A DNA stretch of 64,000 nt from JAYKJB01 sp035284745 [NCBI: Candidatus Sericytochromatia bacterium]. Lineage in GTDB: Bacteria; Cyanobacteriota; Sericytochromatia; S15B-MN24. Numbering within the stretch: the stretch's first letter is position 1; every line of letters starts with the position of its first letter. A program made the translations under genes and the position numbers. This document shows, piece by piece, positions 34,918-45,257 of the stretch. Under the pieces are notes generated by a model that saw nothing but the letters and a program-made list of their open reading frames with translations, did not search any database and had not been told where the DNA came from. The DNA lies in contig JAYKIL010000014.1 in assembly GCA_035284745.1 (NCBI GenBank), positions 124,001 through 188,000 on the forward strand, given 5' to 3'.

Positions 34918-36210
34918 ATGACCATGAAAACGTCTCGGCTCCCTGGTTTTTACAAACTATCCATGGAGGACCGAATCGCGAAACTCGCAGACACCTATGA
35001 CCTGACGGTGTCTGATGTCGAAGCGTTGGCTTCACGCGGCGCACTCGCCCTGGACCAAGCCGACAAAATGATCGAAAACGCCGTGGGTATTTACAGCCTG
35101 CCGATCGGTCTCGGGCTGAACTTTTTGATCAACGGCAAGGATTACCTCGTCCCCATGGCCATTGAAGAGCCCTCGGTGGTTGCTTCGGCCAGCTATATCG
35201 CCAAAATTGTGCGGGAAGCGGGTGGGTTTGAAGCCCACGACACCGGTCGCACAATGATTGGACAAATTCAAATAGTGGGTTGTCCAGACTGGGGAGCCGC
35301 GGCGGAGGCGCTGCTAGATGCGGAAGAAGAGCTCCTGACGGCGGCGAATGCGTGCCACCCGGCGATGGTCGAGAGAGGAGGCGGAGCCCAAGGAATCGAG
35401 GTACGCTTGCTCAACGACGACGAGGGCGCCCGCTACACCCAGATGTTGATTCTGCATCTGTTGGTTGACACGTGTGATGCGATGGGCGCGAACACCATCA
35501 ATACGATGGTCGAGGCACTGGCAGAACGGGTCGAAGAACTGACTCTGGGTAAAGTCTACCTGCGCATCCTCAGTAACTACACGGATCAATGTATGGCCAG
35601 TGCCTCGTGTCGTATTCCCCCGCACCTTCTAGCCACTCAGGAATTCGACGGAGAAACGGTGCGAGACGGCATCGTGGCGGCCCACGCCTTCGCTGACTCC
35701 GATGTCTACCGGGCAGTGACCCATAACAAAGGGGTCATGAACGGAATTGATGCCGTCGTGATTGCGACCGGTAATGATTGGCGGGCCATAGAGGCGGCCG
35801 CGCACGCGCACGCTGCGCGCAATGGACGTTATGGTTCCATGACAGAATGGTCAGTCGACGACGCGGGACACCTCGTCGGGCGTTTGGAATTGCCCATGCC
35901 GGTGGGAACAGTGGGCGGCTCGATCGGCTTACATCCTATGGCCCAGGTGGCACACAAATTCTTGCGCGTAAAATCAGCGCAAGAGTTGGCCCAGGTCATT
36001 GTTTGTGTTGGTCTGGCGCAAAATTTAGGGGCTCTCAAGGCGCTGGTCACCCATGGCATACAAAAGGGCCACATGGCGCTGCACGCGCGCTCGGTGGCTC
36101 TCACCGCAGGCGCCACAGGCGACGAGGTGGATCGTATTGCCCAAGAACTCGTGACGGCCCGGGAGATTAAACTGAGCAAGGCCAGGGAAATTCTGGCCAG
36201 ATTGCGATGA
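34918..36210 (+). CDS. mvaA: Hydroxymethylglutaryl-CoA reductase, class II type
   Basis: 430 aa from ATG 34918, with TAGGAA 8 nt upstream. Reduces HMG-CoA to mevalonate using NAD(P)H, or the reverse. The size, the absence of membrane segments and the sequence (RLPGFYKLSMEDRI near the start, PIGLGLNFLING, VPMAIEEPSVVASAS with the catalytic Glu, AMGANTINTMVEALAE, VTHNKGVMNGIDAVVIATGNDWRA with the catalytic Lys and Asp/Asn loop, PMAQVAHKFLRV, and KGHMALHARSVA with the catalytic His) are those of the class II enzymes of Pseudomonas mevalonii, Staphylococcus and Streptococcus. First gene of a five-gene mevalonate operon, overlapping mevalonate kinase by 4 bp (ATGA), so the role is biosynthetic here. 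Confidence 0.95.
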   Translation: MTMKTSRLPGFYKLSMEDRIAKLADTYDLTVSDVEALASRGALALDQADKMIENAVGIYSLPIGLGLNFLINGKDYLVPMAIEEPSVVASASYIAKIVREAGGFEAHDTGRTMIGQIQIVGCPDWGAAAEALLDAEEELLTAANACHPAMVERGGGAQGIEVRLLNDDEGARYTQMLILHLLVDTCDAMGANTINTMVEALAERVEELTLGKVYLRILSNYTDQCMASASCRIPPHLLATQEFDGETVRDGIVAAHAFADSDVYRAVTHNKGVMNGIDAVVIATGNDWRAIEAAAHAHAARNGRYGSMTEWSVDDAGHLVGRLELPMPVGTVGGSIGLHPMAQVAHKFLRVKSAQELAQVIVCVGLAQNLGALKALVTHGIQKGHMALHARSVALTAGATGDEVDRIAQELVTAREIKLSKAREILARLR

Positions 36211-37130
36211 CACTGGCCCCCCTCCAATCCGGCCGGCAAGCCCGGGGTCGTGCCTTTGGGAAAGTTATTCTGACCGGCGAACACGCCGTTGTTCACGGTC
36301 ACGCGGCGCTCGCCGCGCCTCTCAAGTCGGCTTGGGTAGACGCAACGGTCGATACGATTGACGGTGACCTGCTCGTTGAAACCACTCAGTCTTCGATCGA
36401 GACACACGGGGTGGCTGCGGTGGCCAGAGCCGCTCTGAATGCCTTCGGACGCGAAGGAAAAGGACTTCGAGTTTACATTGAATCGAATATCCCGCCGCGG
36501 GCGGGCTTGGGATCATCTGCCGCCACCGCCCTGGCGACCGTGCGGGCGGTGGCCGCGGCGTGCAGTGAACGTCTCTCAGAAAAGCAATTGCTCGAGTTGG
36601 CAGACGTGGGGGAACAAATAGCCCACGGCCGCGCGAGCGGTGTCGACACCGCCGCGAGCCAAGCAGACGGGGTGATCCATTTTTTGGTGGGGACCCCCCC
36701 CGTCCCCGTCCCCTTGGCGAGCCCTTTTTGGCTGATTGTTGGTGACTCTGGAATCCCTCGTAACACCCGTCAGGCAGTCAGGGCCGTAACAGAGCAACCA
36801 GAATCAAGGCGCCTCGAGGCGTTTTCCCAAATCGATCGCGCCACTGCTCAAATGGAGGCGAGTCTCCAGAGCGGACAACTATCAAGAGCAGGCCAAGCGC
36901 TAGACTTGGCTCACTGTGCACTGGAATACTTGGGCCTCAACACCCCCCCGCTGGAACGGATGCGTCGAGCCGCCAGAAACGCGGGTGCCCTGGGAGCAAA
37001 ACTCACAGGGGCAGGTCTGGGGGGGTGCATCATCGCCTTGGCAGCCTCCGAAAACGAAGCCCTGCGAATCCAAGAGTCCTTGCTTGAGACAGGCGCTGCC
37101 AACACTTTTGTAGAGAGGCTTGCGCCGTGA
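36207..37130 (+). CDS. mvk: Mevalonate kinase
   Basis: 307 aa GHMP kinase: GKVILTGEHAVVHGHAALAAPL at the N-terminus, the phosphate-binding PPRAGLGSSAATALA, the Asp-containing HGRASGVDTAASQ (catalytic base) and the C-terminal KLTGAGLGGCIIAL. It phosphorylates mevalonate at C5 with ATP. Overlaps the reductase and the isomerase by 4 bp at each end (ATGA and GTGA), indicating translational coupling. Confidence 0.94.
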   Translation: MTLAPLQSGRQARGRAFGKVILTGEHAVVHGHAALAAPLKSAWVDATVDTIDGDLLVETTQSSIETHGVAAVARAALNAFGREGKGLRVYIESNIPPRAGLGSSAATALATVRAVAAACSERLSEKQLLELADVGEQIAHGRASGVDTAASQADGVIHFLVGTPPVPVPLASPFWLIVGDSGIPRNTRQAVRAVTEQPESRRLEAFSQIDRATAQMEASLQSGQLSRAGQALDLAHCALEYLGLNTPPLERMRRAARNAGALGAKLTGAGLGGCIIALAASENEALRIQESLLETGAANTFVERLAP

Positions 37131-38167
37131 GCGGTGACATTTCCCAACGGAAACTCGATCATATCGCCATCAGTCTCGAACAAGACGTCAATATGCGGTT
37201 GAATCGAACAGGTTTTGAACGTTTTCGTTTCAAACACCAAGCGCTGCCAGAGCTTTGTCCGGAGGACATAAATCTGGAAACCACTTTCCTTGGACATCAT
37301 TTGGCCGCGCCCATCCTGATCAGCAGCATGACCGGTGGCCCTGCCCGCGGCGAGACCATCAATGCAAACCTGGCGCGAGCGGCCCAGAAAGCAGGAACCG
37401 CATTGGCTCTGGGTTCTCAGCGAATCATCTTTGAGCGTCCTGAAACATTGTCCAGTTTTCAAACGGCTCGCGCAAACGCGCCCGATGCCCTGATTTTCGC
37501 AAACGTCGGCGCGGTGCAGCTCAACTATCATCTGACGGTAACCCAGTGTATTGAGGCCGTCGAATGCGTCGGTGCGAATGGTCTTTTCTTGCACTTGAAT
37601 CCGCTTCAGGAAATGATTCAACCGGAGGGTGACACAGACTTTCGAGGGTTGTTAGCAAAAATCAAGACGCTGACCGCAGCCGTTAACTTTCCCGTTTTGG
37701 TCAAAGAGGTGGGTTGCGGCATCTCAGCCCACACGGCCTATCAACTGGCGCAAGCCGGTGTCCAAGCTGTCGACGTCAGCGGAGCAGGCGGTACGTCGTG
37801 GGCAAAAATTGAGGCCGCGCGCGCGCACGATCCCGCACAGCGAACACTCGGTGCCGTCTTCGCGGAATGGGGTATCCCGACGGTGGATGCCTTGATCGAA
37901 TGCCGGGCTGCAATGCCCCATCTGCCCTTGATTGCCTCAGGTGGGGTGCGAACGGGACTCGAGGCGGCGAAAGCACTGGCGTTGGGGGCTGACCTTGTTG
38001 GTTTTGCGATGCCCTTCTTGGGCCCAGCAACCCGCTCTTCTGAAGAAACCGAAGCGGCGGTAAAGCAAGTTTTACTGGAACTGCGAACCACCATGTTCCT
38101 GCTGGGAATTCCAGATATTGCAACCCTGCGGCAAAGCCGACATCTTTTGGAAGCGATTTATCCATGA
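37127..38167 (+). CDS. fni: Isopentenyl-diphosphate delta-isomerase, type 2 (FMN-dependent)
   Basis: 346 aa, GTG start inside the kinase stop (GTGA). Interconverts IPP and DMAPP with reduced FMN. Seen: RKLDHIAISLEQDV (family start), LAAPILISSMTGG, ALGSQRI, FANVGAVQL, HLNPLQEMIQPEGDTDF (substrate and Mg binding, catalytic Gln), VLVKEVGCGIS, DVSGAGGTSWAKIEA and ASGGVRTGLEAAKALALGAD. Unrelated to the type 1 (Nudix) isomerase, and typical of bacteria that use mevalonate. Confidence 0.95.
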   Translation: MSGDISQRKLDHIAISLEQDVNMRLNRTGFERFRFKHQALPELCPEDINLETTFLGHHLAAPILISSMTGGPARGETINANLARAAQKAGTALALGSQRIIFERPETLSSFQTARANAPDALIFANVGAVQLNYHLTVTQCIEAVECVGANGLFLHLNPLQEMIQPEGDTDFRGLLAKIKTLTAAVNFPVLVKEVGCGISAHTAYQLAQAGVQAVDVSGAGGTSWAKIEAARAHDPAQRTLGAVFAEWGIPTVDALIECRAAMPHLPLIASGGVRTGLEAAKALALGADLVGFAMPFLGPATRSSEETEAAVKQVLLELRTTMFLLGIPDIATLRQSRHLLEAIYP

Positions 38168-39159
38168 CAATAGCCACCGCGCAGGCGTGTGTGAACATCG
38201 CCTTGATAAAGTACTGGGGAAAACGCGATGAGACGTTACACCTCCCGACCAACAACAGCATTTCGTTAACGCTGAACGAGCTGTATTCCACCACCTCGGT
38301 TGCATTCGAACCCGATCTCCCCGAAGACATCTACTGGCGCGACGGTCATCCGAGGAACGGCGAAGAGGCCTTCAAAGTGACGCGTTTTCTAGACCTGGTC
38401 CGAAACCAAGCCCAGATAGAACATCGGGCCCGCGTCATTACGCGCAACACCGTCCCCACAGCAGCAGGCCTCGCGTCCTCAGCCTCAGGGTTCGCGGCAC
38501 TGGCAGCAGCAGCGAGCAAAGCTGCCGGAATTTCTACGGCGGCGAACGATCTTTCGTGTCTCGCCAGACGAGGCTCCGGCTCTGCGTGCCGATCGGTTTT
38601 TGGAGGCTTCGTCGAATGGCAAAAAGGCCAAAGGGAAGACGGGGCAGACTCGCACGGAGTTCCCCTCAGCAACCTCAACGGCTGGGAACTTCGGCTGGTG
38701 GTGACCCAGCTCTCGTCTGCTCCAAAGGAACGTTCGAGCCGAGATGGGATGCGAGACACCGTAAACACTTCGCCTTTCTACGCAGGCTGGCTTGCCTCGA
38801 TCGATGACGATCTTATCGCTGCCCGTAAAGCCATTGCGCGACAAGACCTTCCAGCACTGGGTACGACCGCGGAGCGAAATGCGCTGAAAATGCACGCGAC
38901 CATGTTGGGCGCCGAGCCGCCGTTTACTTACTGGCTTCCGGCCAGTGTCGCTGCGATGCGAACCGTTTGGGATCTCAGAAAACGGGGAGTCCCCGCCTGG
39001 CTCACGATGGATGCTGGCCCCAATGTAAAAGTCCTCACGACAGAACACCACACCCAGGCCATTAGCCAGGCGCTGCGAGAGACCCCGGGGGTGGAGGGCG
39101 TTGTTGTATGTACGCCGGGGCCGGGTGTGCGCTGGCTGGACACCCCACTGGAGGCCTGA
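38164..39159 (+). CDS. mvaD: Diphosphomevalonate decarboxylase
   Basis: 331 aa. ATP-dependent decarboxylation of mevalonate diphosphate to IPP. Seen: NIALIKYWGKRDETLHLPTN (family signature), the phosphate loop TAAGLASSASGFAALAAA, RRGSGSACRSVFGGFVEW with the essential Arg/Ser, and TMDAGPNVKVL with the catalytic Asp. Start ATG overlaps the isomerase stop (ATGA). Being a true decarboxylase with all these residues, it marks the classical rather than an archaeal variant of the pathway. Confidence 0.95.
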   Translation: MTIATAQACVNIALIKYWGKRDETLHLPTNNSISLTLNELYSTTSVAFEPDLPEDIYWRDGHPRNGEEAFKVTRFLDLVRNQAQIEHRARVITRNTVPTAAGLASSASGFAALAAAASKAAGISTAANDLSCLARRGSGSACRSVFGGFVEWQKGQREDGADSHGVPLSNLNGWELRLVVTQLSSAPKERSSRDGMRDTVNTSPFYAGWLASIDDDLIAARKAIARQDLPALGTTAERNALKMHATMLGAEPPFTYWLPASVAAMRTVWDLRKRGVPAWLTMDAGPNVKVLTTEHHTQAISQALRETPGVEGVVVCTPGPGVRWLDTPLEA

Positions 39160-39164
39160 TTAAT

Positions 39165-40262
39165 TTGCAAGAACTGGAACTGCGGGCGCCAGGGAAACTG
39201 ATGATTGCTGGCGAATATGCCGTCCTCGAACCCCACCAACCAGCCGTTGTGGTGGCGATAGAGCGCTACGTCCGCGCGAGACTGCGCCGCAGCGATGCGT
39301 GGGCTGTCTCTGTGCCCGCCTTTGGCCTTTATGACGTTCCTTTCTCTCCCGTGATGGGCGGTATTCATTTTGCGAATCCCGATCCTCGCCTGCGTTTTGT
39401 GCAAGAAGCCCTGGTCGTCGCTCTCTCCGAAAACGTGGCGCCCTTCTCATTGGAACTGCACAGTGATTTGGAGGAATCCGACGGACGAAAATTTGGTCTG
39501 GGGGGGAGTGCGGCGGCCGTGGTCGCTACGGTCGCTGCCGTATGCCACGCGACACGTCCATCGCACGAAACACCCCCAAGCGCAGAAAAGATCTTCAAAC
39601 TCTCGGCGGTGGCACACTTCCGTGCTCAGGGAAGTGGCTCTGGAGCCGATATCGCGGCCTCTACCTACGGAGGATGGTTGCGTTACACGTCATTCCAGCC
39701 GCGTTGGCTGGCTGCGCGCCTTGCACGCGGAGACACTGTGCAGGAACTGGTGTCAGAGCCGTGGCCGTTCTTCTCGGTCGAACGCCTTTCCCCCCTGCCG
39801 CGCGACCTCCAACTTTGCGTTGGATGGACGGGAGAACCCGCCTCCACAGCCCACATGCTGCGGCGAATTGATGTTCTTAAGGAGGAGGAACCTCACGTTT
39901 TCGAAGCCTTCTTGGTCGAATCTCACCGGGCTGTCGAGCACCTCACCGCGGGACTTCAGTCTGCAAATCGCCATCGCGCCTTAGAGGCCGTCACGCGGAA
40001 CGCCGCCGCCCTCAGAAAATTGGGTCAAGAAGCCGGAATTCCTATCGAAACGCCAGCGCTTGAGCGATTGGTCGCAGCGGCCGAAGAGGCGGGAGGCGCC
40101 GGGAAACCATCCGGCGCAGGGGGCGGAGACTGTGGCATTGCGCTCATCTTTGGGGAACGAGAAGCGGCCCGCTTGAGCGTATTGTGGCGAGAGGCGGGTT
40201 TGGTGCCCTTACAACTCACCCCCCAAGATGCGGGGGTCGTCGTCTCACGGGTCATTCCTTAG
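39165..40262 (+). CDS. mvaK2: Phosphomevalonate kinase (GHMP family)
   Basis: 365 aa from TTG 39165, 5 bp after the mvaD stop, with GGAGG about 10 nt upstream inside mvaD. Converts mevalonate 5-phosphate to the diphosphate. Seen: [38 protein letters not shown] (phosphate loop; Gly replaces the usual first Ser of GLGSSAA), [20 protein letters not shown] and the C-terminal [15 protein letters not shown]. Completes the set needed for HMG-CoA to IPP/DMAPP. Its last 11 bp overlap the convergent transglutaminase gene. Confidence 0.92.
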   Translation: MQELELRAPGKLMIAGEYAVLEPHQPAVVVAIERYVRARLRRSDAWAVSVPAFGLYDVPFSPVMGGIHFANPDPRLRFVQEALVVALSENVAPFSLELHSDLEESDGRKFGLGGSAAAVVATVAAVCHATRPSHETPPSAEKIFKLSAVAHFRAQGSGSGADIAASTYGGWLRYTSFQPRWLAARLARGDTVQELVSEPWPFFSVERLSPLPRDLQLCVGWTGEPASTAHMLRRIDVLKEEEPHVFEAFLVESHRAVEHLTAGLQSANRHRALEAVTRNAAALRKLGQEAGIPIETPALERLVAAAEEAGGAGKPSGAGGGDCGIALIFGEREAARLSVLWREAGLVPLQLTPQDAGVVVSRVIP

Positions 40263-42360
40263 GCGGTCCGGCCTCCCCGGGCCCATCCAAGGCCTGCAAA
40301 GCCCTGTCGAACTCCTTTTTTCCTTTTTGGGAAGTCCCGTTGGCAGCAAAACGGGCATCCTCGTATACGGACAGAAAGCACTCTATCGCGGGCAACGCGT
40401 GCAAAAAGCGACCATCACGTCGAACGGCGTCAAGCCACTCTCTCGCGGTCTGTCCCGGCAACGGAGGAGGTCCGTCTCGCCAAGCGACCTGCTCGCGCAA
40501 ACGTTGATACCAACGTGAAATAGGCCGAACAGGCGCGCGAGACGCACGAGCCCAAGCGAAAGTGAACCGTCCCCCCAATAACAACAAGCCCAGAAAAAGG
40601 GCCCACCACGTCATCTGCCACGAATTCGGCCACCCCCGCGAGGCGTGCTCACTACTTTTAGGACCTTCGTCAAACACACCCGCCACCCCCGGCGTCGCGT
40701 CGAACGAAACCCACCCCGCACCCGGCAACCAGGCCTCAACCCAGGCGTGTGCGTGTTTGCCGCGAATTTCCCACAAGCCCGTCAAATAATTGTACTCACC
40801 CGGCAAGAAGCCAGTAACCAGGCGGGTGGGAACCCCAACCACTCGGCCTAAAACAGCCAAAGCGGACGCGAAATGCTGACAAAACCCCCGCCGCTGCTCG
40901 AAGAGAAAATGGTCAACGGGCTCTCGCCCCCGAGGCGTGGCAGGAGCGGAAATGTCATAGGGATATTCTGTGACAAGCGCATCCCGTAAAGCACGCATGA
41001 CAGCGACGGGTGAATCCCGGCGCGCAACGGCCTCTCTGGCAAACGTAACAACCCGCTCAGTAAGCACCGGCAGTGCCAGGTAACGCTTCAGTGGCTCAGG
41101 GGCGGTGTCCCCCCCTTGACGCGGTGACAAGGGCTTCAAGGGAGGCAACTCGGCGACCACTGAATAGTACATGTCAGTCTGCAAACGAACAGGCGAACGC
41201 AAATTATGGGTCGAATCTCGCCAGACGAGCGGTGTGGGAAAATAAAGCTGCGTGGGGCTCCAAGGCACCAAAATTAAATTTCCCAAATCCTGTTCCACGT
41301 AAATGGTCTGCGCCACCGTCCGCCCCCTTCGCTGACCGAAAGGCGCAGTCAAACGTAAGGGAGAACCACTCGCATCCAGGGACTCAACACGGTCCTTCTG
41401 GTGAATCTGCCAACGCAAGCCATCGTATTCATCGTATGCGATGGCCCGTAAATACGTAGGTATATCGGATGCGACGCGCAGAACAAGTTCATCTGATGGA
41501 AAGCCGCGGGTTCCAAGGTCCAATTGTTCCTCAAAGGCATCAAAACGACCCATTGTGCGACGGCCGGTTCCGCCTGCGCGCTCACGTGCAACAGCCCCCT
41601 GTACCCGGGCATCGAGGATCGAGGGCAGTGCCAGTCGCAAGGAGACAGGCATGCCTGTGCCATCGAAATTGCGCGTTTTGCGCGGTAACGCAAAAAAAAT
41701 TGGCAAGGTGATGACCGTCGCGAGTAAAACGAGAAACACAACAGGCCGGGTTTGAGTCCCATCCCTTTTTAGTTGAGAGAGACCCAGCTCAACGCGCGCA
41801 GAGGCCGTGCCAAACCACACCCAGCAGACAGCGAATGCGACCAACAGAAGCCCAAAGAAGGCTTCCCTGCTCAAAGTGGCAGTCACAATCATTAGGATGG
41901 CAGCCACCAGCACAGAGACGCGTAAATTACGCCGCCGGGGGAGGTCAAAACCATTCAACACTTGAAGCCAGACCAGAAGATACGCCAAAGCCCTGCGCGG
42001 CTCGATACCGCTCAGAAAAAGATTACTTAAGCTAAACCACAAGGCGGCCAACATCCCAACGGCCAGAAAAACCTTCAGACCCAGATTGCGTCCATTTCGC
42101 CGCCAGTGGCTGACAACGGCCCCGACAACAATGCCCAAAAGCGGAAGCCACACGCTAAATTCTGGGTCCACCCAAGCCAATGAAGCACAGGCCACGAGGG
42201 TGGCACTGCAGGCGGCCATTCGAACCGGTATCGAGTCTTCTGGGCTATTGGCAGGATGTCGGGCGACAACTGAGGAGGTGCTTGGCGGAACACCGTCGGG
42301 CCACCGCAGCGGCGAACGAGGGAAAAAAAACCGCTGGAGAGAGCGAAGCGATATTTTCAT
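40252..42360 (-). CDS. TgpA-like membrane protein with transglutaminase-like cysteine-protease domain
   Basis: 702 aa from ATG 42360, overlapping the DUF58 stop as ATGA. The N-terminal part has about six membrane segments (DUF3488-type), then a periplasmic transglutaminase-core domain: [24 protein letters not shown] (catalytic Cys), [11 protein letters not shown] (His) and WVSFDATPG (Asp), then one more membrane segment ([17 protein letters not shown]) and a cytoplasmic C-terminal DUF4129-like tail ([15 protein letters not shown]...TAREWLDA). TgpA of Pseudomonas is essential but its substrate is unknown. The order MoxR-DUF58-TgpA is a widespread operon. Confidence 0.92.
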   Translation of the reverse strand: MKISLRSLQRFFFPRSPLRWPDGVPPSTSSVVARHPANSPEDSIPVRMAACSATLVACASLAWVDPEFSVWLPLLGIVVGAVVSHWRRNGRNLGLKVFLAVGMLAALWFSLSNLFLSGIEPRRALAYLLVWLQVLNGFDLPRRRNLRVSVLVAAILMIVTATLSREAFFGLLLVAFAVCWVWFGTASARVELGLSQLKRDGTQTRPVVFLVLLATVITLPIFFALPRKTRNFDGTGMPVSLRLALPSILDARVQGAVARERAGGTGRRTMGRFDAFEEQLDLGTRGFPSDELVLRVASDIPTYLRAIAYDEYDGLRWQIHQKDRVESLDASGSPLRLTAPFGQRRGRTVAQTIYVEQDLGNLILVPWSPTQLYFPTPLVWRDSTHNLRSPVRLQTDMYYSVVAELPPLKPLSPRQGGDTAPEPLKRYLALPVLTERVVTFAREAVARRDSPVAVMRALRDALVTEYPYDISAPATPRGREPVDHFLFEQRRGFCQHFASALAVLGRVVGVPTRLVTGFLPGEYNYLTGLWEIRGKHAHAWVEAWLPGAGWVSFDATPGVAGVFDEGPKSSEHASRGWPNSWQMTWWALFLGLLLLGGRFTFAWARASRAPVRPISRWYQRLREQVAWRDGPPPLPGQTAREWLDAVRRDGRFLHALPAIECFLSVYEDARFAANGTSQKGKKEFDRALQALDGPGEAGPPKE

Positions 42361-43454
42361 GATGTGCGGTTTGCCAGACACTGTGTGATGTCGTCTCCGA
42401 CTCGGCATATCCGGGTTGCAGCCATCACGGCCTTGTCTTCGGGCGGTGGGCAAAAAATGTAGCCACTGGCCCAGGATTGCCAATCGGGGATCGGCGCAGC
42501 GGAAACGGCCAACGCCCCTTGAGGTCCCCGCATATCTGCATCTTGCGTCAGCATTTGCAAACCCGCCAGCCAAACCCAGTGGTTGGCATCAGCAGGAGAA
42601 GTCTCGAACTGGGTTGCGAGGGAGCACACCAGACCCTCGCGCTCGGAAAAGGCGACAATCGCGGCCACAACCTCGATAAGATGCTCAAACCCGCCCGCAC
42701 CCTGCCCCACATCACGGCGATCAATCCAAAGACACAAAGCATCCCCGATGTCCTTTTCTGTCTCTTTGACCTGTAAACGGCCAAGGCGGGCCGAGGTCTT
42801 CCAATGAATGTGGCCGAGCGTGTCACCCGGTCGATATTCTCGCACCCCTTTGACTTCTTCACCCCATCCGAGACGTGTCTGGCGGCTCACTCGCTGGGCT
42901 TCCCGGACCCCCGCAAGCCACGGCAATGCGTCCACCCGGAACACGCGCGGAAAAACAACAAAAGATTCCTCGCTCACAACCGGGCGCCAGAACGCGACAA
43001 GCCCGACTGCGTCTACGCTCTGAAGGAACAACTGCGGAATCGGAAAGATCCCGCGCTGGGGAGCTTCAAAGCGTAAATGCGCGAAAAAATGACCGCCAGA
43101 AGCAGGGGGAAATAAAGCATAAGACCAGCCAGCTGGAACCAAGGCTTCACGATACCAGGCGTGATACCAACGGGAAACCTGATTGGGTTTTAAGAGCGTC
43201 AACGTTCCTGATCCGCCGCCGACGGAACGATTGAGACGAACGGGTAATTGAATCCAGCCCCCGGCTTCAACAGCTTCAGGCCGTCCGACAAGAACCCTGA
43301 CCCCTCGTACGTTCCACCACACCAGGCCCCAAGCCGCCAAGAACACAGCGACAGCAGCGCTGCCAAAAACATAAAGCCACCCTGCCTGCGTCTGATATGC
43401 CGCCAGCAGGACGGCCGCCGCCACTCCGATATGCACCCAAGCTTGGCTCGTCAC
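42357..43454 (-). CDS. DUF58 domain protein (VWA-like), membrane anchored
   Basis: 365 aa, GTG start. Two N-terminal membrane segments ([36 protein letters not shown]), a beta domain, then the DUF58 core with [29 protein letters not shown] (the diagnostic YrpGD...idWk.sAr motif) and [11 protein letters not shown] (VWA-like strand). DUF58 proteins work with MoxR ATPases and are thought to help assemble or activate partner proteins. It begins 8 bp after the MoxR stop and overlaps the TgpA-like gene by 4 bp. Confidence 0.92.
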   Translation of the reverse strand: MTSQAWVHIGVAAAVLLAAYQTQAGWLYVFGSAAVAVFLAAWGLVWWNVRGVRVLVGRPEAVEAGGWIQLPVRLNRSVGGGSGTLTLLKPNQVSRWYHAWYREALVPAGWSYALFPPASGGHFFAHLRFEAPQRGIFPIPQLFLQSVDAVGLVAFWRPVVSEESFVVFPRVFRVDALPWLAGVREAQRVSRQTRLGWGEEVKGVREYRPGDTLGHIHWKTSARLGRLQVKETEKDIGDALCLWIDRRDVGQGAGGFEHLIEVVAAIVAFSEREGLVCSLATQFETSPADANHWVWLAGLQMLTQDADMRGPQGALAVSAAPIPDWQSWASGYIFCPPPEDKAVMAATRICRVGDDITQCLANRTS

Positions 43455-43462
43455 GACGGGGC

Positions 43463-44389
43463 CTACAAGGGAAGAGGAACCGATTGAAAAAGTTCCTCCA
43501 GCACACGCTTACGGGCCTCTGTCCCCACGTGGCCCGGCAACACAATGCGATGCGCCAGGACGGGGAGTGCCGCGGCCTTAATATCATCAGGGAGCACATA
43601 CCTTCGGCCGTCCAACCACGCCAAAGCCTGGCTCACACGTTGCCAGATGATGCATCCACGCGGACTGACCCCCAAAACGATCCCGTGATGAGAACGGGTA
43701 CGCCCGGCAATCTCCACCAGGTAGTGCTGCAGGGTTTCATCCACGTGCACCGTCCGCACTTCGGCTTGCCAACTCAGAAGCGTAGCGGGGTCGATGACCG
43801 GAAAAACGGGTGAAGCAGAGGCCGAGCCCTCCACCTCACGCGCCAGCAGGGATTTTTCCTCGTCGGGCGTGGGATATCCCAAGCTGACGCAAACGGCAAA
43901 ACGGTCCAACTGAGCCTCCGGCAGCGGGAACGTCCCCTGGTGCTCGATGGGGTTCTGGGTGGCAATCACCAGAAATGGCCTGGGCAGCGCATACGTATGC
44001 CCATCCACGGTCACTCGTCCCTCTTCCATTGCCTCCAGCAGACTGGCTTGGGTCCGAGGCGAAGCCCGATTGATTTCATCCGCCAACACGACGTGAGAGA
44101 ACAATGGGCCAGGTACGAAGCGAAACTCCCCGCTGCCTGGATGAAAAATATTGACCCCGGTGATGTCACTGGGCAACATATCTGGCGCAAATTGCACGCG
44201 TTTCCAATCGCCGCCGAGGGCATCCGCCAGGGTACGCGCCAGCAATGTTTTGCCCACACCAGGAACGTCTTCAAGCAGCACATGACCGCCGGCCAGCAAT
44301 GTCGCCACAATCAACTGGAGGGGAACTTGCTTGCCCACGATAGATTGGGTCAAACGGGCAAATATGGGTTGGCAAGCCGTCACGGGCAT
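43463..44389 (-). CDS. MoxR-family AAA+ ATPase
   Basis: 308 aa from ATG 44389 (GAGAGA upstream). Walker A EDVPGVGKT, the MoxR-specific LPSDITGVNIF, Walker B VVLADEINRASPRTQASLLEAMEE, sensor 1 IATQNPIEHQGTFPLPEAQLDRF, and a C-terminal lid helical domain with LGVSPRG (sensor 2). MoxR ATPases act as chaperones for maturation of enzyme complexes, often with a VWA/DUF58 partner, here encoded next. Confidence 0.94.
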   Translation of the reverse strand: MPVTACQPIFARLTQSIVGKQVPLQLIVATLLAGGHVLLEDVPGVGKTLLARTLADALGGDWKRVQFAPDMLPSDITGVNIFHPGSGEFRFVPGPLFSHVVLADEINRASPRTQASLLEAMEEGRVTVDGHTYALPRPFLVIATQNPIEHQGTFPLPEAQLDRFAVCVSLGYPTPDEEKSLLAREVEGSASASPVFPVIDPATLLSWQAEVRTVHVDETLQHYLVEIAGRTRSHHGIVLGVSPRGCIIWQRVSQALAWLDGRRYVLPDDIKAAALPVLAHRIVLPGHVGTEARKRVLEELFQSVPLPL

Positions 44390-44689
44390 CAGGGTCTCTC
44401 TGTTGCAACAAGCCGAGTTTCTATTACCCGTCCAACACACGCCCCACACGGCGCACAAAAAAAACACGGGATGAACGACCAACTATTTGGCTTGGACACA
44501 GGTCCCGCCCCCTCGCAACGAGATGACAAGCCATCCTGCGGGTATAAGAACATCAGAGGCGACCCGCGCTTGTCGCTTGCCTTTTCAGATTTCCTCCGGA
44601 ATGATGGTCACGTTTGTGCCCCCAACACACTAGCAAGGATTCCCATCCCGTCGTTATCTCAAAAATTCTTCACCCCTTAGGAGTGCGCC
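44390..44689. other. Divergent intergenic region between MoxR and HNH genes
   Basis: Three hundred bases without a gene. A 10-bp perfect palindrome TGTTGCAACA lies at 44401-44410, just upstream of the MoxR start, and an A-rich run precedes 44465. I found no convincing promoter pair, RNA or repeat. Confidence 0.3.
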
Positions 44690-45163
44690 ATGCAGGTCCT
44701 GGTTCTCAGCAGCAGTTATCAACCGCTCTATACGTGCGGTGTCGAACGCGCGATTCGACTGCTTTACTTGGGCAAAGCAGTGTCTGTGAAAGACAGCGAT
44801 GAGGTGATGCGCTCCCCCTCTGTTGTGATGAGGGTCCCCTCCGCCATCAGGCTGTTAGTCAAGGCGGTGGTTCACCGCTATTACGACGCCATGCGCCCGA
44901 CGCGCCAGGCTATTTTTCGGAGGGACGGTCAGGCTTGCCAATACTGCGGTTCACACACCAATTTGACACTGGACCACGTCATCCCGCGGGCAAAAGGGGG
45001 CAAAGACACATGGGAAAACCTTGTTGCCGCTTGTGTTTCGTGCAACAACAAGAAAGGTGACCGCCGCCCAGAAGAGGTCAATATGCGCCTGATGAAGACC
45101 CCGAAACCACCTGCAGCGCTCGAACTGTCTCACGAGTTGTGGAACAAGCTGATGGGGTGGTGA
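44690..45163 (+). CDS. HNH endonuclease family protein
   Basis: 157 aa with TAGGAG upstream. The N-terminal half ([29 protein letters not shown]) is conserved in this stand-alone HNH group. The nuclease half has CQYCG, then [31 protein letters not shown], which supplies the DH, N and final N/C residues and the two CxxC zinc pairs. Members are common in bacterial chromosomes without known role, sometimes tied to DNA repair or defence. No methylase or defence neighbour is seen here. Confidence 0.88.
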   Translation: MQVLVLSSSYQPLYTCGVERAIRLLYLGKAVSVKDSDEVMRSPSVVMRVPSAIRLLVKAVVHRYYDAMRPTRQAIFRRDGQACQYCGSHTNLTLDHVIPRAKGGKDTWENLVAACVSCNNKKGDRRPEEVNMRLMKTPKPPAALELSHELWNKLMGW

Positions 45164-45257
45164 TCGGGACGCGCCGGCCCGCATTCGCGTTGGTGAGAAC
45201 GAAAAACCGTCGCTTGCCAGGCCCACAAGGGAATACAGACAACGAAACGAGATCGCT

